From contig NZ_VXDC01000001.1 of assembly GCF_008711285.1 (NCBI RefSeq), positions 434,001-498,000 of the forward strand: DNA of 64,000 nt, read 5' to 3'. The translations under genes were made by a program, and so were the position numbers. The notes below the pieces were generated by a model. The model saw nothing but the letters and a program-made list of their open reading frames with translations. It was not told the DNA's origin and searched no databases. The number at the start of each line of letters is the position of its first letter. Within the stretch, counting starts at the first letter, position 1. Source of the stretch: Roseibium aquae. GTDB lineage: Bacteria > Pseudomonadota > Alphaproteobacteria > Rhizobiales > Stappiaceae. This document shows, piece after piece, positions 55,499 through 62,871 of this stretch.

Positions 55499-57001
55499 AT
55501 GGGTATTTTCTCAAAGACAACGCGACCGACGGATACGCGGCGGGAGCAATCACCGCCCGAGACGGCGTCACGCGATGGCATTGGGGAGTCCGATACCGAT
55601 GCCGGGACAGCGCCGTCCAATGTGAAACAGCTGTCGCCGTTCGCGCTCAAGATGCAGGAAAAGATGCACCAGCTGGACGGGTTGAAGACCCGTCTCGGGG
55701 GGCTAACCCAGTCGTTTGAACAGATGAGCGCCATGGCCTCGGAGAACCGGAACAGCATCCTGATGCTGTCCGAATTCGTCGAAGCGCAGCGCGTTCACGT
55801 GGAAACCGAGATCCGGCTGAAGTCCGAAAATGCGAAGATCTCGACTGATCTTCTGGATGCTACCCACCGGATCAGCACGTTGTCCACGCAACTGGAAGAG
55901 GCTCAGGCGGAGGTTCATTCCCTGCGCAAGCGCCTTACCGAAACACGCACGGCGCTCGAAACCGCACGGAACGAGCTGATCGCCATCCGCGACAACAACA
56001 AGAAGGTCAATGAGGAATACCGGTCGCAAAGCGCCGAACTGGTCGAGGCCAATGCCCAGGTCACCGAACTGACCGGCGAACTGGTTGACCTCAAGGCCAA
56101 GATGAAGTCGCTGGAAGACCACGCCGAAAAGCTCAAGAGCGGGCTGGAGGACGTCACGAAGCGCGAGAAGGAACTGCAGCAGAACCTGTCCGAAAGCGCC
56201 GCGCTTCTCGAAGACGAAATCAAGAAGAACAATGGGCTGACCAGCGAGCTTGAAGCCTCCAAACGCAAGGTGGTCGACTTCCGCAACGAAAACATCGACC
56301 TGAAGTCCCACCTGGATGTGGCCAATCAGGAACTGGCCTATTCAAAGGAGCGGATGGAGGAAGAGCAGCGCAAGCATGACAATGAGGTCTATGCGCTCAA
56401 TGCAGAAATCGAGAACCTCTCTTCCCAGCGGCGCATCGGCGCGCAGTCCCTGCAGGAAATGACCCGCGAGAATTCGGATCTCAAGGAACGCAACCGCGAT
56501 CTTCACAAGCGGATGCAGGAAATCGAACATCTCCTGGTCAGCGCGCAGAAAAATCATGAAAAGGACCGCGAGGAACTGCTGTCCAACAATGCCAAGCTGC
56601 GGGAGTTGAGCCTGCGCTACAACGCGACCCTCACGGAGCTGAATCACGAGCGCAACCAGAACAAGCGCTACACCCAGCAGCTCGAGGATATCGTCGACGA
56701 AAACAAGACCTTGCAGCGCTACAAGATCCAGGTGGATACGGCCAACGAACAAATCGTGCAGCTCAAGGGCGTCATCCTCAATTACCAGAGGGCGATGGAA
56801 GGGCGCGGGCCGGCGGAACTCATGGGTCTGACGGAAGATTACGGTCCGGCCGAAGAGCTCGGCTTGACCGAAACGGCGCCGTCGCGGACCAAATCGCCGT
56901 CCAGTGAGGACACCCGGACGTCCGAGCCGGAGCGTGAGGGGCCGGATGATCACGGCCCGGCCGAGCGGTCCGACAAGATTGTCCGCCTGCGCGAAGACTG
57001 A
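55499..57001 (+). CDS. Long coiled-coil protein, possibly intermediate-filament-like
   Basis: The 500-residue protein has a short disordered head (1-45). A nearly continuous heptad-rich coiled coil runs from about 50 to 445, rich in Glu, Lys, Asn and Leu, for example ELTGELVDLKAKMKSLEDHA. The acidic, proline-containing tail has repeated GPAE segments (RGPAELMGL, YGPAEELGL, HGPAERSD). No membrane segment, ATPase or DNA-binding motif is seen. This head-rod-tail plan resembles crescentin-type or other alphaproteobacterial scaffold proteins, but homology is not certain. AGAGGA lies eight bases before the ATG at 55499. Confidence 0.8.
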   Translation: MGIFSKTTRPTDTRREQSPPETASRDGIGESDTDAGTAPSNVKQLSPFALKMQEKMHQLDGLKTRLGGLTQSFEQMSAMASENRNSILMLSEFVEAQRVHVETEIRLKSENAKISTDLLDATHRISTLSTQLEEAQAEVHSLRKRLTETRTALETARNELIAIRDNNKKVNEEYRSQSAELVEANAQVTELTGELVDLKAKMKSLEDHAEKLKSGLEDVTKREKELQQNLSESAALLEDEIKKNNGLTSELEASKRKVVDFRNENIDLKSHLDVANQELAYSKERMEEEQRKHDNEVYALNAEIENLSSQRRIGAQSLQEMTRENSDLKERNRDLHKRMQEIEHLLVSAQKNHEKDREELLSNNAKLRELSLRYNATLTELNHERNQNKRYTQQLEDIVDENKTLQRYKIQVDTANEQIVQLKGVILNYQRAMEGRGPAELMGLTEDYGPAEELGLTETAPSRTKSPSSEDTRTSEPEREGPDDHGPAERSDKIVRLRED

Positions 57002-57275
57002 GCTCATGTCCGTGAATGCATCGGCCGCCACGCCCTGGTCCGGAACCTCTAATGTGTCCGGTCAAGAGTGGGGCCGGTCAACGCTGTTCGCCAGACCTTG
57101 CCATGCGGACGGGGGGCGGCAGAGGCATCCTGCCCGGTGAATGCCCGCTTGGCGGAGGCGCTCGTTGCCGCCCAGCCGATCAAACTTATTGTCAAGAATT
57201 ACAACCTGCAAACAACCAATAATATGTTTTCCGCCAGAGGGGGCCTTGCTAGGCTCTTAGTGTACTGAGCCGTAG

Positions 57276-57314
57276 ATGGCGGAAACCGTTTTTGATTTCT
57301 TTTCTGAGAGTTAG
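57276..57314 (+). CDS. Possible 12-residue small ORF
   Basis: ATG at 57276 opens a frame encoding MAETVFDFFSES, and its TAG stop abuts the terminator stem at 57315. No ribosome-binding site is visible, so translation is uncertain. It is listed because the fit between stop and terminator is exact. Confidence 0.3.
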   Translation: MAETVFDFFSES

Positions 57315-57344
57315 CGGCAACGGGGAAACCTGTTGCCGTTTTTT
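57315..57344 (+). terminator. Intrinsic terminator with GAAA tetraloop
   Basis: CGGCAACGGG pairs with CCTGTTGCCG (one G-T pair) around a GAAA loop, followed by six T residues. It acts on the plus strand, 314 bases after the coiled-coil gene, so it ends either that mRNA or a separate short transcript. Confidence 0.9.
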
Positions 57345-57399
57345 GCCGGGCCGGCCTTGATCTCAATCGGGTCGGCCATGCGGACGCACGCGCCCGAGA

Positions 57400-57705
57400 T
57401 CACTCCTCAGGTTCCACCGAGAACTGAAGGGGATAGCCCATGCGAGAGGCGGCCTCTATCGCACGTGCCGTCTTCGTTTCCGCCACATCACGCGGATAGA
57501 CAGACACCACGCAAGCGCCTTTTTGATGCGCCGTGATCATCACCCTTTCAGCCTGGCCCGCATCCAGCCGGAACTCGCCCTTCAGCACGAGGATCACGAA
57601 TTCACGCGGCGTATAGTCGTCATTCAGCAGAACGACCAGATAGCGCTTCGGGCGTTCGACTTTTTTCCGCGTTCCAAGGCGCGGCTTCAGATCCGTATCG
57701 GTCAT
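57400..57705 (-). CDS. clpS: ATP-dependent Clp protease adaptor protein
   Basis: The 101-residue protein contains KRYLVVLLNDDYTPREFVILVL, HQKGACVVSVYPRDVAETK and the C-terminal YPLQFSVEPE, all ClpS hallmarks. The NDDYTP loop binds N-degron substrates, and the preceding N-terminal tail is inserted into ClpA. No clpA is in the window. Confidence 0.95.
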   Translation of the reverse strand: MTDTDLKPRLGTRKKVERPKRYLVVLLNDDYTPREFVILVLKGEFRLDAGQAERVMITAHQKGACVVSVYPRDVAETKTARAIEAASRMGYPLQFSVEPEE

Positions 57706-58027
57706 CGATCCTGTCTCGCAATTGGTGCGTACCGGACTTCGCAGCCTCCAGTGGGGCTGCCGGTTTCGTCAATCGGTGTTTGGCGGCGCAACCGCCGGGG
57801 CCGGGCATTCCAGGGCCGCTGTCACCTTGCGGCAGGTTATGGCATCAAACGGCTAAAAAATCCATGCTTCCCGGATGGAAAGGCGGCCTGACCCAAGGCT
57901 CCGGTCTGATCAAGGAAACCCGCCAATCACATCTTTGCCTTGAGGCGGCGCAAGGCTATGCCTCTGCCACCAACAAGACCCCCCGCCGCAGGGCGGGGGG
58001 CCGGGATGTTGCACGGTGTCTGTTGGA
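57706..58027. other. Intergenic region between clpS and the chemoreceptor gene
   Basis: It contains the clpS promoter region on the minus strand and the chemoreceptor terminator at 57970-58000. No gene is supported. Confidence 0.5.
57970..58000 (-). terminator. Probable terminator of the chemoreceptor gene
   Basis: On the minus strand a 9-bp GC stem (CCCCCCGCC / GGCGGGGGG, 4-base loop) ends in TCTTGTT, 28 bases after the stop codon. Confidence 0.6.
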
Positions 58028-59662
58028 TCAGACTGCGGAGACGCGCCGCAGGAAGCCGTCGATGCGGTCGGCCAACAGGCGGGTGTTGTCGGCGACTTCC
58101 GAAGAGGTCCGGGACACGTCGCCCGCCGATATCGAAGTCTCGTCGACTGCCTGTTTCACGCCCGTCATGTTTTCAGTGATCTCGCGGGTCCCCGAGGCGA
58201 CTTCCTGGATGGAGCCGCTGATCTCGGCGGTTGCATGACCTTGTTGTTCCAGGGCCTGGGTGATCGAGTCGGTGAACTCGTTCACCTTGATCATGATGGC
58301 GGCGATTTCCTCGATCGCCGCGACCGAGTCGGAGGACGCGCCCTGGATCGCATTGATCTGGGCCGAAATCTCTTCTGTCGCCTTGGAGGTCTGGTTCGCA
58401 AGTTCCTTGACTTCAGCCGCCACGACCGCGAAACCCTTGCCGGCTTCCCCGGCGCGGGCCGCCTCGATCGTCGCATTCAAGGCCAGAAGGTTGGTCTGCT
58501 CGGCGATGTCCTGGATCAGCTGAAGGACCGCGCCGATCTTCTGGGCGGACGCCGCCAGGCTGGCCACCTGCTCGTTGGCGGAGGTCGCCTTTTCATTCGC
58601 GCTCGACACAACATCGCTGGTTTCGTTGATCTGGCGGGAGATCTCGCTGATCGAGGCCGACAGTTCCTCGGACGCGGACGCGACCGTTTGAACGCTGGTA
58701 TAAGCCTGCTCGGTTGCCGCCGCCACGGAGGCCGCCCGCTCGGTCGTGCCGGACGACAGCTCCATGAGTGTGCCGGAGATCTGCGCCATTTTGTCGGTGG
58801 ATTCCGCAACCGGGGTGAGCAGCCTGCCCGAGTCGTCGCGGAACTCGGAGATCAGGAGTTCGAGCTGTTCCTTCCGGTTCAACTCGTTCTGTGCGTTCTG
58901 GCGCTGGGTTTCTTCCAACTCGCGTTGGCGCAGGCCGTTGTCGCGGAAAACTTCAACCGTTCTGGCCATCATGCCCATCTCGTCCACGCGGCCGACATAG
59001 GGGATATCGATCTCGTAGTTGCCTTCCGACAGGGTGCGCATCGTGTCCGACAAGGAGCCGATCTGTCCGGTGATCCTCCGGATCAGCAACACCAGGCAGA
59101 TCGATACGACGCCAATCGCCAGCGCCGCCATGATCACCGACGTCGTCAGCGCTTCGGCGCGCGCGGCTTCCACGGCATTCCGGTTCAGGGCGATGTAGAC
59201 CTTGCCCAGGACACTGCTATCGCTCCCATCGGCCCGGACGATCGGTTTGACGCCGATTTCGTATTCTCCGGTGGTCACGAACTGTGTGTCCATATCTCCT
59301 TCGATCGCCCGGATCGCCTCGGGAACCAGCGCGACGAGGTCTTCGGCGGCCTGACTGTCCGTCTCGAGGACCGCGGAGAAGACCGATCCGTTCGCTTCCT
59401 GCACCACCGCCCAGGAAAAGTTCTCATTGTCCTTCAAAGGGGCGAGCAGGGCTCCGGCCAGATCCTGGTCGAAGTCCCACATCGCGTTCGCAAGGGCCTG
59501 ATTGGTCAGCTTCGTGCTGAGCTGGATTTCCGATTCGAAGGATTCTTCCACCGCCGCGATGCGCTGCGATGAAGTGACATAGGAAAAGACCGCGAATGCG
59601 ACCGCTACAACGGCGACGATAGGCACGGTGGTCGTGAATTTAACAGATTGCCAGAACTTCAT
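58028..59662 (-). CDS. Methyl-accepting chemotaxis protein
   Basis: The 544-residue receptor has a membrane helix (about 5-27), a periplasmic sensor domain of roughly 145 residues, a second helix (about 175-195), HAMP, and the signalling domain with hairpin tip EQTNLLALNATIEAARAGE. Methylation helices flank it. The ligand is unknown. The ATG at 59662 has GGGGGA upstream. It points away from clpS. Confidence 0.94.
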   Translation of the reverse strand: MKFWQSVKFTTTVPIVAVVAVAFAVFSYVTSSQRIAAVEESFESEIQLSTKLTNQALANAMWDFDQDLAGALLAPLKDNENFSWAVVQEANGSVFSAVLETDSQAAEDLVALVPEAIRAIEGDMDTQFVTTGEYEIGVKPIVRADGSDSSVLGKVYIALNRNAVEAARAEALTTSVIMAALAIGVVSICLVLLIRRITGQIGSLSDTMRTLSEGNYEIDIPYVGRVDEMGMMARTVEVFRDNGLRQRELEETQRQNAQNELNRKEQLELLISEFRDDSGRLLTPVAESTDKMAQISGTLMELSSGTTERAASVAAATEQAYTSVQTVASASEELSASISEISRQINETSDVVSSANEKATSANEQVASLAASAQKIGAVLQLIQDIAEQTNLLALNATIEAARAGEAGKGFAVVAAEVKELANQTSKATEEISAQINAIQGASSDSVAAIEEIAAIMIKVNEFTDSITQALEQQGHATAEISGSIQEVASGTREITENMTGVKQAVDETSISAGDVSRTSSEVADNTRLLADRIDGFLRRVSAV

Positions 59663-59749
59663 GGGATCCCCCAACGGTTTCAGCAGTGATGTACCATCGA
59701 GGGTCCAAAAAAACCCTTAACACTTGTCCAAAACAAAACCCGGTACTGT

Positions 59750-59769
59750 TAAATTAGACGTCTTATTTA
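59750..59769. promoter_or_regulatory. Near-perfect 20-bp palindrome upstream of the chemoreceptor gene
   Basis: TAAAT-T-AGACGTCT-T-ATTTA is symmetric except for one base pair. It lies about 90 bases before the chemoreceptor start and may be an operator. Confidence 0.4.
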
Positions 59770-60061
59770 TTGACCGGCGACGTGGTGTTTGAAGTTTCTT
59801 TAAAAACTATTGATAGAAACAAAAAGACTGCAGAGGAAAGAGCGGGGTCTTTTCGGCCGCAAGGCTCTCCGGCACAAAATGAAGACGCTCGCTTGTCTCG
59901 CGAAGACTACGTAGAAATACAAGTCCGGTTCGAAACCCGGGATCCGGGACACCGGTTTCCGCCCCGCCCCCGCCCTCATGCTGAGGAGGCGCGCGCCGTC
60001 TCGAAGCACCGGCGGCGCGCTCCGGCGCACGCCGTCTTCCGCCGCGCCTGGCCCCCCGGCC

Positions 60062-60168
60062 GTCATCCCCGACTTGATCGGGGATCCATACCGTGATGGT
60101 GCCCCACGCAGGACCTTGCCGATTGGAACCAGAACGGAATGGATCCTCGGGTCAAGCCCGAGGATGAC
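60062..60168. repeat. Composite palindromic element, copy 1
   Basis: It begins GTCATCCCCGA and ends GGATGAC (107 bp). The left palindrome ATCCCCGA-CTTGA-TCGGGGAT is followed by the core CCATACCGTGATGG; the right palindrome is ATCCTCGGG-TCAAG-CCCGAGGAT. Confidence 0.88.
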
Positions 60169-60290
60169 GAAGTGGGGCTGGGGCTCGGCCAGACCCTCCG
60201 CCCTCATGCTGAGGAGGCCGCGCGCCGTCTCGAAGCACCGGCGGCGCGCTCCGGCGCACGCCGTCTTCCGCCCCGCCTGGCCCCCCGGCC

Positions 60291-60397
60291 GTCATCCCCG
60301 ACTTGATCGGGGATCCATACCGTGATGGTGCCCCACGCAGGACCTTGCCGATTGGAACCGGAACGGAATGGATCCTCGGGTCAAGCCCGAGGATGAC
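60291..60397. repeat. Composite palindromic element, copy 2
   Basis: It is essentially identical to copy 1, 229 bp downstream, because it lies in the second unit of the tandem duplication. Confidence 0.88.
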
Positions 60398-60430
60398 GAA
60401 GTGGGGCTGGGGCTCGGCCAGACCCTCCGC

Positions 60431-60536
60431 CCTCATGCTGAGGAGGCGCGGGTGCCGTCTCGAAGCACCGGCGGCGCGCTCCGGTACCTTCGGCTATCCT
60501 TCGAGACAAGCCCCTAGGGACTTCCTCAGGATGAGG
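60431..60536. repeat. Inverted pair of CCTCATGCTGAGG / GTCTCGAAG repeats
   Basis: CCTCATGCTGAGG (60431-60443) and GTCTCGAAG (60457-60465) recur in inverted order as CTTCGAGAC (60499-60507) and CCTCAGGATGAGG (60524-60536). This resembles a second interspersed repeat family common in rhizobial-type genomes. Confidence 0.7.
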
Positions 60537-60573
60537 CTGGAGGAAGACGGTGGTCCCCCGCTCGCGCAACCCT

Positions 60574-60774
60574 TTATTTGAGCCAGACCAGATACACCGT
60601 GACGCAGGCAAGTCCCGCCAAAAAACCGGCGGGCGCCCCGATCATCGCACCGGCCCGGCGGTTTCGGCATGCGATCGCTCCAACGGCCGCGCCCGCGACA
60701 AGACCGGGCGATGCGAGGATCGAAAACAGGATCAGAAGGTCCCAGCCCGTGAAGATACCGCCGATGTCGGACAT
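60574..60774 (-). CDS. Small membrane protein, unknown
   Basis: The 66-residue product has two hydrophobic segments (about 11-32 and 43-63) with a basic CRNRRAG loop between them, fitting a hairpin membrane protein. AAGGGG lies eight bases before the ATG. I do not recognise the family. Its stop codon is 38 bases from the end of the repeat array. Confidence 0.6.
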   Translation of the reverse strand: MSDIGGIFTGWDLLILFSILASPGLVAGAAVGAIACRNRRAGAMIGAPAGFLAGLACVTVYLVWLK

Positions 60775-61584
60775 TGCCGCCCCTTCCGCCCCTTCGCCCT
60801 TCAGCGCCGTGGTGCCGCTCTCGATCGTCCGACCGCGGCGCTTTTTCCCGTCTGCCGGGTTCCGGAGGATCCGTTCCACAGTCTGCGTGTTTCCAACGGG
60901 AAAGGGAAGACGCGCCCTGGCCACACGGGTCCGGGTCTGGCTGTGCGGCTTCCCGCCCGGAGCACCCAACACGAAAGGCGCCGCGAGGCTCTTCTCCGGC
61001 GTTTGGCTGGTCACATCCCCTGCAAGATACAGAGGTGGCGGGACGCGCCAGGCTGTGCCTGCGCATCTGGAGATAAAAAGTGTTTCTTCGGCATGGCCCG
61101 ACGGCCCCGCCCGGGCTGTTTTGTGCGTTCGGTGGAACCTGATCCGGCCAGGCCATGGCACCTGGGCGTCACCCCCTGTGCCGTAGCCGGCCCAACCGGG
61201 AGGCCGCGGTGCTCTGGCTACACAGTCACCGACCGCCCTTCCACGCCGGACCCCGGACAGATTGCGTTACCATCCGTCCGTGAGCCCCCGCCCGATCCGC
61301 TCCCCGCCGGGGACGGTCCCCGTGCAAGCCCATGTGAGCGGATGGAGAGAAGTATAGGGGCAGGGCTACGGGAGTGGATAAGATTTTCCTGAGGGTCAGG
61401 AGGGGGAGGCGAGCCTGCCTATCTTTCGGGCGTTATTATCCCGCTTGTGAGCCGGCCCCGGACTTGATCGGGGACGGTGTTTCCATGCTTTGGCCCAGTG
61501 ATTTGGGATCAACCGTCATGACCGGACCTCTCAGCTGTCATCCTCGGGCTTGACCCGAGGATCCATCCCGTTTCCTATCGGCAT
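60775..61584. other. Intergenic region without a supported gene
   Basis: This is GC-rich and has long accidental frames on several strands, none with protein-like composition. No tRNA, tmRNA, RNase P or SRP RNA signature was found. A degenerate palindromic copy lies at 61456-61473 and a half-element at 61537-61567. Confidence 0.5.
61537..61567. repeat. Half palindromic element upstream of the first GIY-YIG gene
   Basis: GTCATCCTCGGG-CTTGA-CCCGAGGATCC follows the left-half pattern of the composite elements and ends about 18 bases before the GIY-YIG start. Confidence 0.8.
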
Positions 61585-61878
61585 ATGCACAAGCGTTACT
61601 GGGTGTACATCCTGACAACGCGCAAGGGCGGCACGCTTTATACCGGCGTGACGAACGATCTCCCGAGACGGTTAAATGAACATATTTCTGGCGCTGGGTC
61701 GCAATTTACCAAACGCTACTCAGTCAAACGGCTGATCTGGTATGAAGAACATGAGACGGCGCCTCAAGCAATCGCCCGTGAAAAGGCGATCAAACGCTGG
61801 CCACGGAAATGGAAGATCGACCTGATCGAGGACTTGAATCCGGACTGGTTTGATCTCGTTAGGCATCTAAATAGGTGA
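61585..61878 (+). CDS. GIY-YIG nuclease family protein, 97 residues
   Basis: The protein is a single GIY-YIG (UvrC-type) domain: WVYILTTRKGGTLYTGVTND, RRLNEHISG with the catalytic Arg, and the Glu-containing YEEHETAPQAIAREKAIKRW. It ends DLIEDLNPDWFDL, the normal family C-terminus. It may cut DNA, but no biological role is established for these small proteins. No ribosome-binding site is clear. It has a half-element upstream and a composite element 39 bases downstream. Confidence 0.87.
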   Translation: MHKRYWVYILTTRKGGTLYTGVTNDLPRRLNEHISGAGSQFTKRYSVKRLIWYEEHETAPQAIAREKAIKRWPRKWKIDLIEDLNPDWFDLVRHLNR

Positions 61879-61916
61879 CTTCGTTGGGGCAGGCAGGGCG
61901 GCCGGTACTTCCCAAC

Positions 61917-62011
61917 GTCATCCCGGACTTGATCCGGGATCCATACCGTGATGGTGCCTCTGGCAGTGTCCTACCGATTGGCAACAACACGTAATGGATC
62001 CAAGGGATGAC
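61917..62011. repeat. Composite palindromic element, copy 3
   Basis: It starts GTCATCCCGGA-CTTGA-TCCGGGATCC and keeps the core CCATACCGTGATGG. The right half is reduced to ATCC-AAG-GGAT followed by GAC. Confidence 0.85.
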
Positions 62012-62048
62012 GGAGTGTGTGTCTGGAGTGCTCGGCACAAACACCACC

Positions 62049-62157
62049 GTCATTACCCGGCTCGACCGGGTAATCCATACCGTGATGGCGCCCAACGTGG
62101 GGCCGTGCCGTTTGGAAGAGGAACGGAGTGGATCCCATGGTCAAGCCATGGGATGAC
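62049..62157. repeat. Composite palindromic element, copy 4
   Basis: It starts GTCATTACCCGG-CTCGA-CCGGGTAAT, keeps CCATACCGTGATGG, and ends ATCCCATGG-TCAAG-CCATGGGATGAC. Arms differ from the other copies but remain self-complementary. Confidence 0.88.
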
Positions 62158-62195
62158 GCGGTGTATGGTGATGGGCTGCGCCACTTGCTCCTTCG

Positions 62196-62450
62196 TTATC
62201 CCGCACGTGATGCGGGATCTTCCCGCTTCCATGCCCGTGGCCAACGTTTCAGCCGTTTTTCCCGGCGGATAGCCTCTTCTGCTGTTTCATAAGTTTCGTA
62301 GTAGACCAGCCGGGTCACGTCATAGCGGCGGGTGAAGCTGTCGGCCTGTTTTTCGCGATGCTCATGGATGCGGCGTGCGAGAGTGTTGGTCACCCCGGTG
62401 TAAAACGTTCCGTTCTTGCGGCTTGCCAACAGGTACACATAAAACGCCAT
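62196..62450 (-). CDS. GIY-YIG nuclease family protein with repeat-derived C-terminus, 84 residues
   Basis: It is a paralogue of the 61585 gene: FYVYLLASRKNGTFYTGVTN, RRIHEHREKQ and a Glu-bearing ETYETAEEAIRREKRLKRW. The last residues DPASRAG replace the usual LIE..NP.W.DL ending and are encoded by the palindrome at 62198-62218. A half-element also lies upstream, at 62473-62497. The domain core is complete, so it may still fold. Confidence 0.83.
   Translation of the reverse strand: MAFYVYLLASRKNGTFYTGVTNTLARRIHEHREKQADSFTRRYDVTRLVYYETYETAEEAIRREKRLKRWPRAWKREDPASRAG
62198..62218. repeat. Palindrome overlapping the 3' end of the second GIY-YIG gene
   Basis: ATCCCGCA-CGTGA-TGCGGGAT. It contains the last codons of the gene; the TAA stop spans its edge. 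Confidence 0.85.
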
Positions 62451-62472
62451 GCTCTATTGTGAGTGCGATTGG

Positions 62473-62497
62473 ATCCCCGCACAAGGCGGGGATGACC
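62473..62497. repeat. Half palindromic element upstream of the second GIY-YIG gene
   Basis: ATCCCCGC-ACAAG-GCGGGGATGAC has the right-end pattern of the composite elements, inverted relative to the one inside the gene's 3' end. Confidence 0.8.
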
Positions 62498-62694
62498 GCT
62501 GGGGCGATAGGTACGCTTTGCCAAACACTCGGCCGTCACCCCGGACCGCTCCCAGAGCCTCTTCTTCTGAAAAGCGGCGGGAGGAAGCACCGTCCCGCCC
62601 CACACTCAGTCGTCCTTGTGGAGTGCGTTTCCGGGTTCTCATATCCGCCGAACGGCACTGGATGGGCACGGCCCCGCCCCACCCTCTGGCCGTC

Positions 62695-62716
62695 ATCCCC
62701 GCCTCCGTGCGGGGAT
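62695..62716. repeat. Solitary palindrome
   Basis: ATCCCCGC-CTCCGT-GCGGGGAT, preceded by GTC and followed by CCA as in the left halves of the composite elements. Confidence 0.75.
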
Positions 62717-62871
62717 CCATTGGCACCCGTGGGTTGGAAAAGGGGCGCGGCGCAGCGGCTTGGCCGCACGGGCGAACTGTCCTCGGGCCGGTGCGGACCT
62801 GTGGATTGGATCCCCCTCGGATCAAGTCCGGGGCAGGCTATCAGGGCGGGGATGACAACCGGGACAAAACC

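Larger units (their letters stand above)
57002..57399. other. Intergenic region with possible short transcript
   Basis: There is no normal gene here. The first half is GC-rich and unremarkable. From 57170 it becomes AT-rich, then holds a GGCTC / GAGCC hairpin (57252-57271), a 12-codon frame (57276-57314) and a perfect terminator. See the separate entries. Confidence 0.5.
59975..60431. repeat. Tandem duplication of a 228/229-bp unit
   Basis: Two nearly identical units (59975-60202 and 60203-60431) differ by only a few substitutions and one extra base. A third, partial copy begins at 60432. Each unit contains a CCTCATGCTGAGG ... GTCTCGAAG element and one composite GTCAT...ATGAC element. Confidence 0.92.
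59663..60573. other. Repeat-rich region without a supported gene
   Basis: After an AT-rich promoter zone (59663-59870) this holds a tandem duplication and two composite palindromic elements. Apparent frames of 90-130 codons arise from the repeats and have no protein-like character. Confidence 0.7.
61879..62195. other. Repeat-filled region between the two GIY-YIG genes
   Basis: Almost all of it is taken up by two composite elements; no gene is supported. Confidence 0.7.
62451..62871. other. Repeat-bearing gap upstream of the GIY-YIG gene and downstream of uvrB
   Basis: It holds palindromes at 62473-62497 and 62695-62716 and a degenerate one near 62819-62856. No gene is supported. Confidence 0.6.

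Noticed and set aside
57180..57235. Promoter for the possible short transcript
   Set aside because: TTACAA and TAATAT are present but only 15 bases apart; the match is too weak to list as a feature.
59927..59937. tRNA-like GGTTCGAAACC
   Set aside because: No matching acceptor, D or anticodon stems are found around it; it is at the edge of the repeat array.
59975..60490. Possible CRISPR array
   Set aside because: The copies are tandem 228/229-bp units without short repeats and unique spacers, and no cas genes are present.
60550..61392. 280-codon plus-strand frame and overlapping frames on both strands
   Set aside because: Several frames of similar length run through a GC-rich stretch; only the 66-residue frame at 60574-60774 has a ribosome-binding site and membrane helices.
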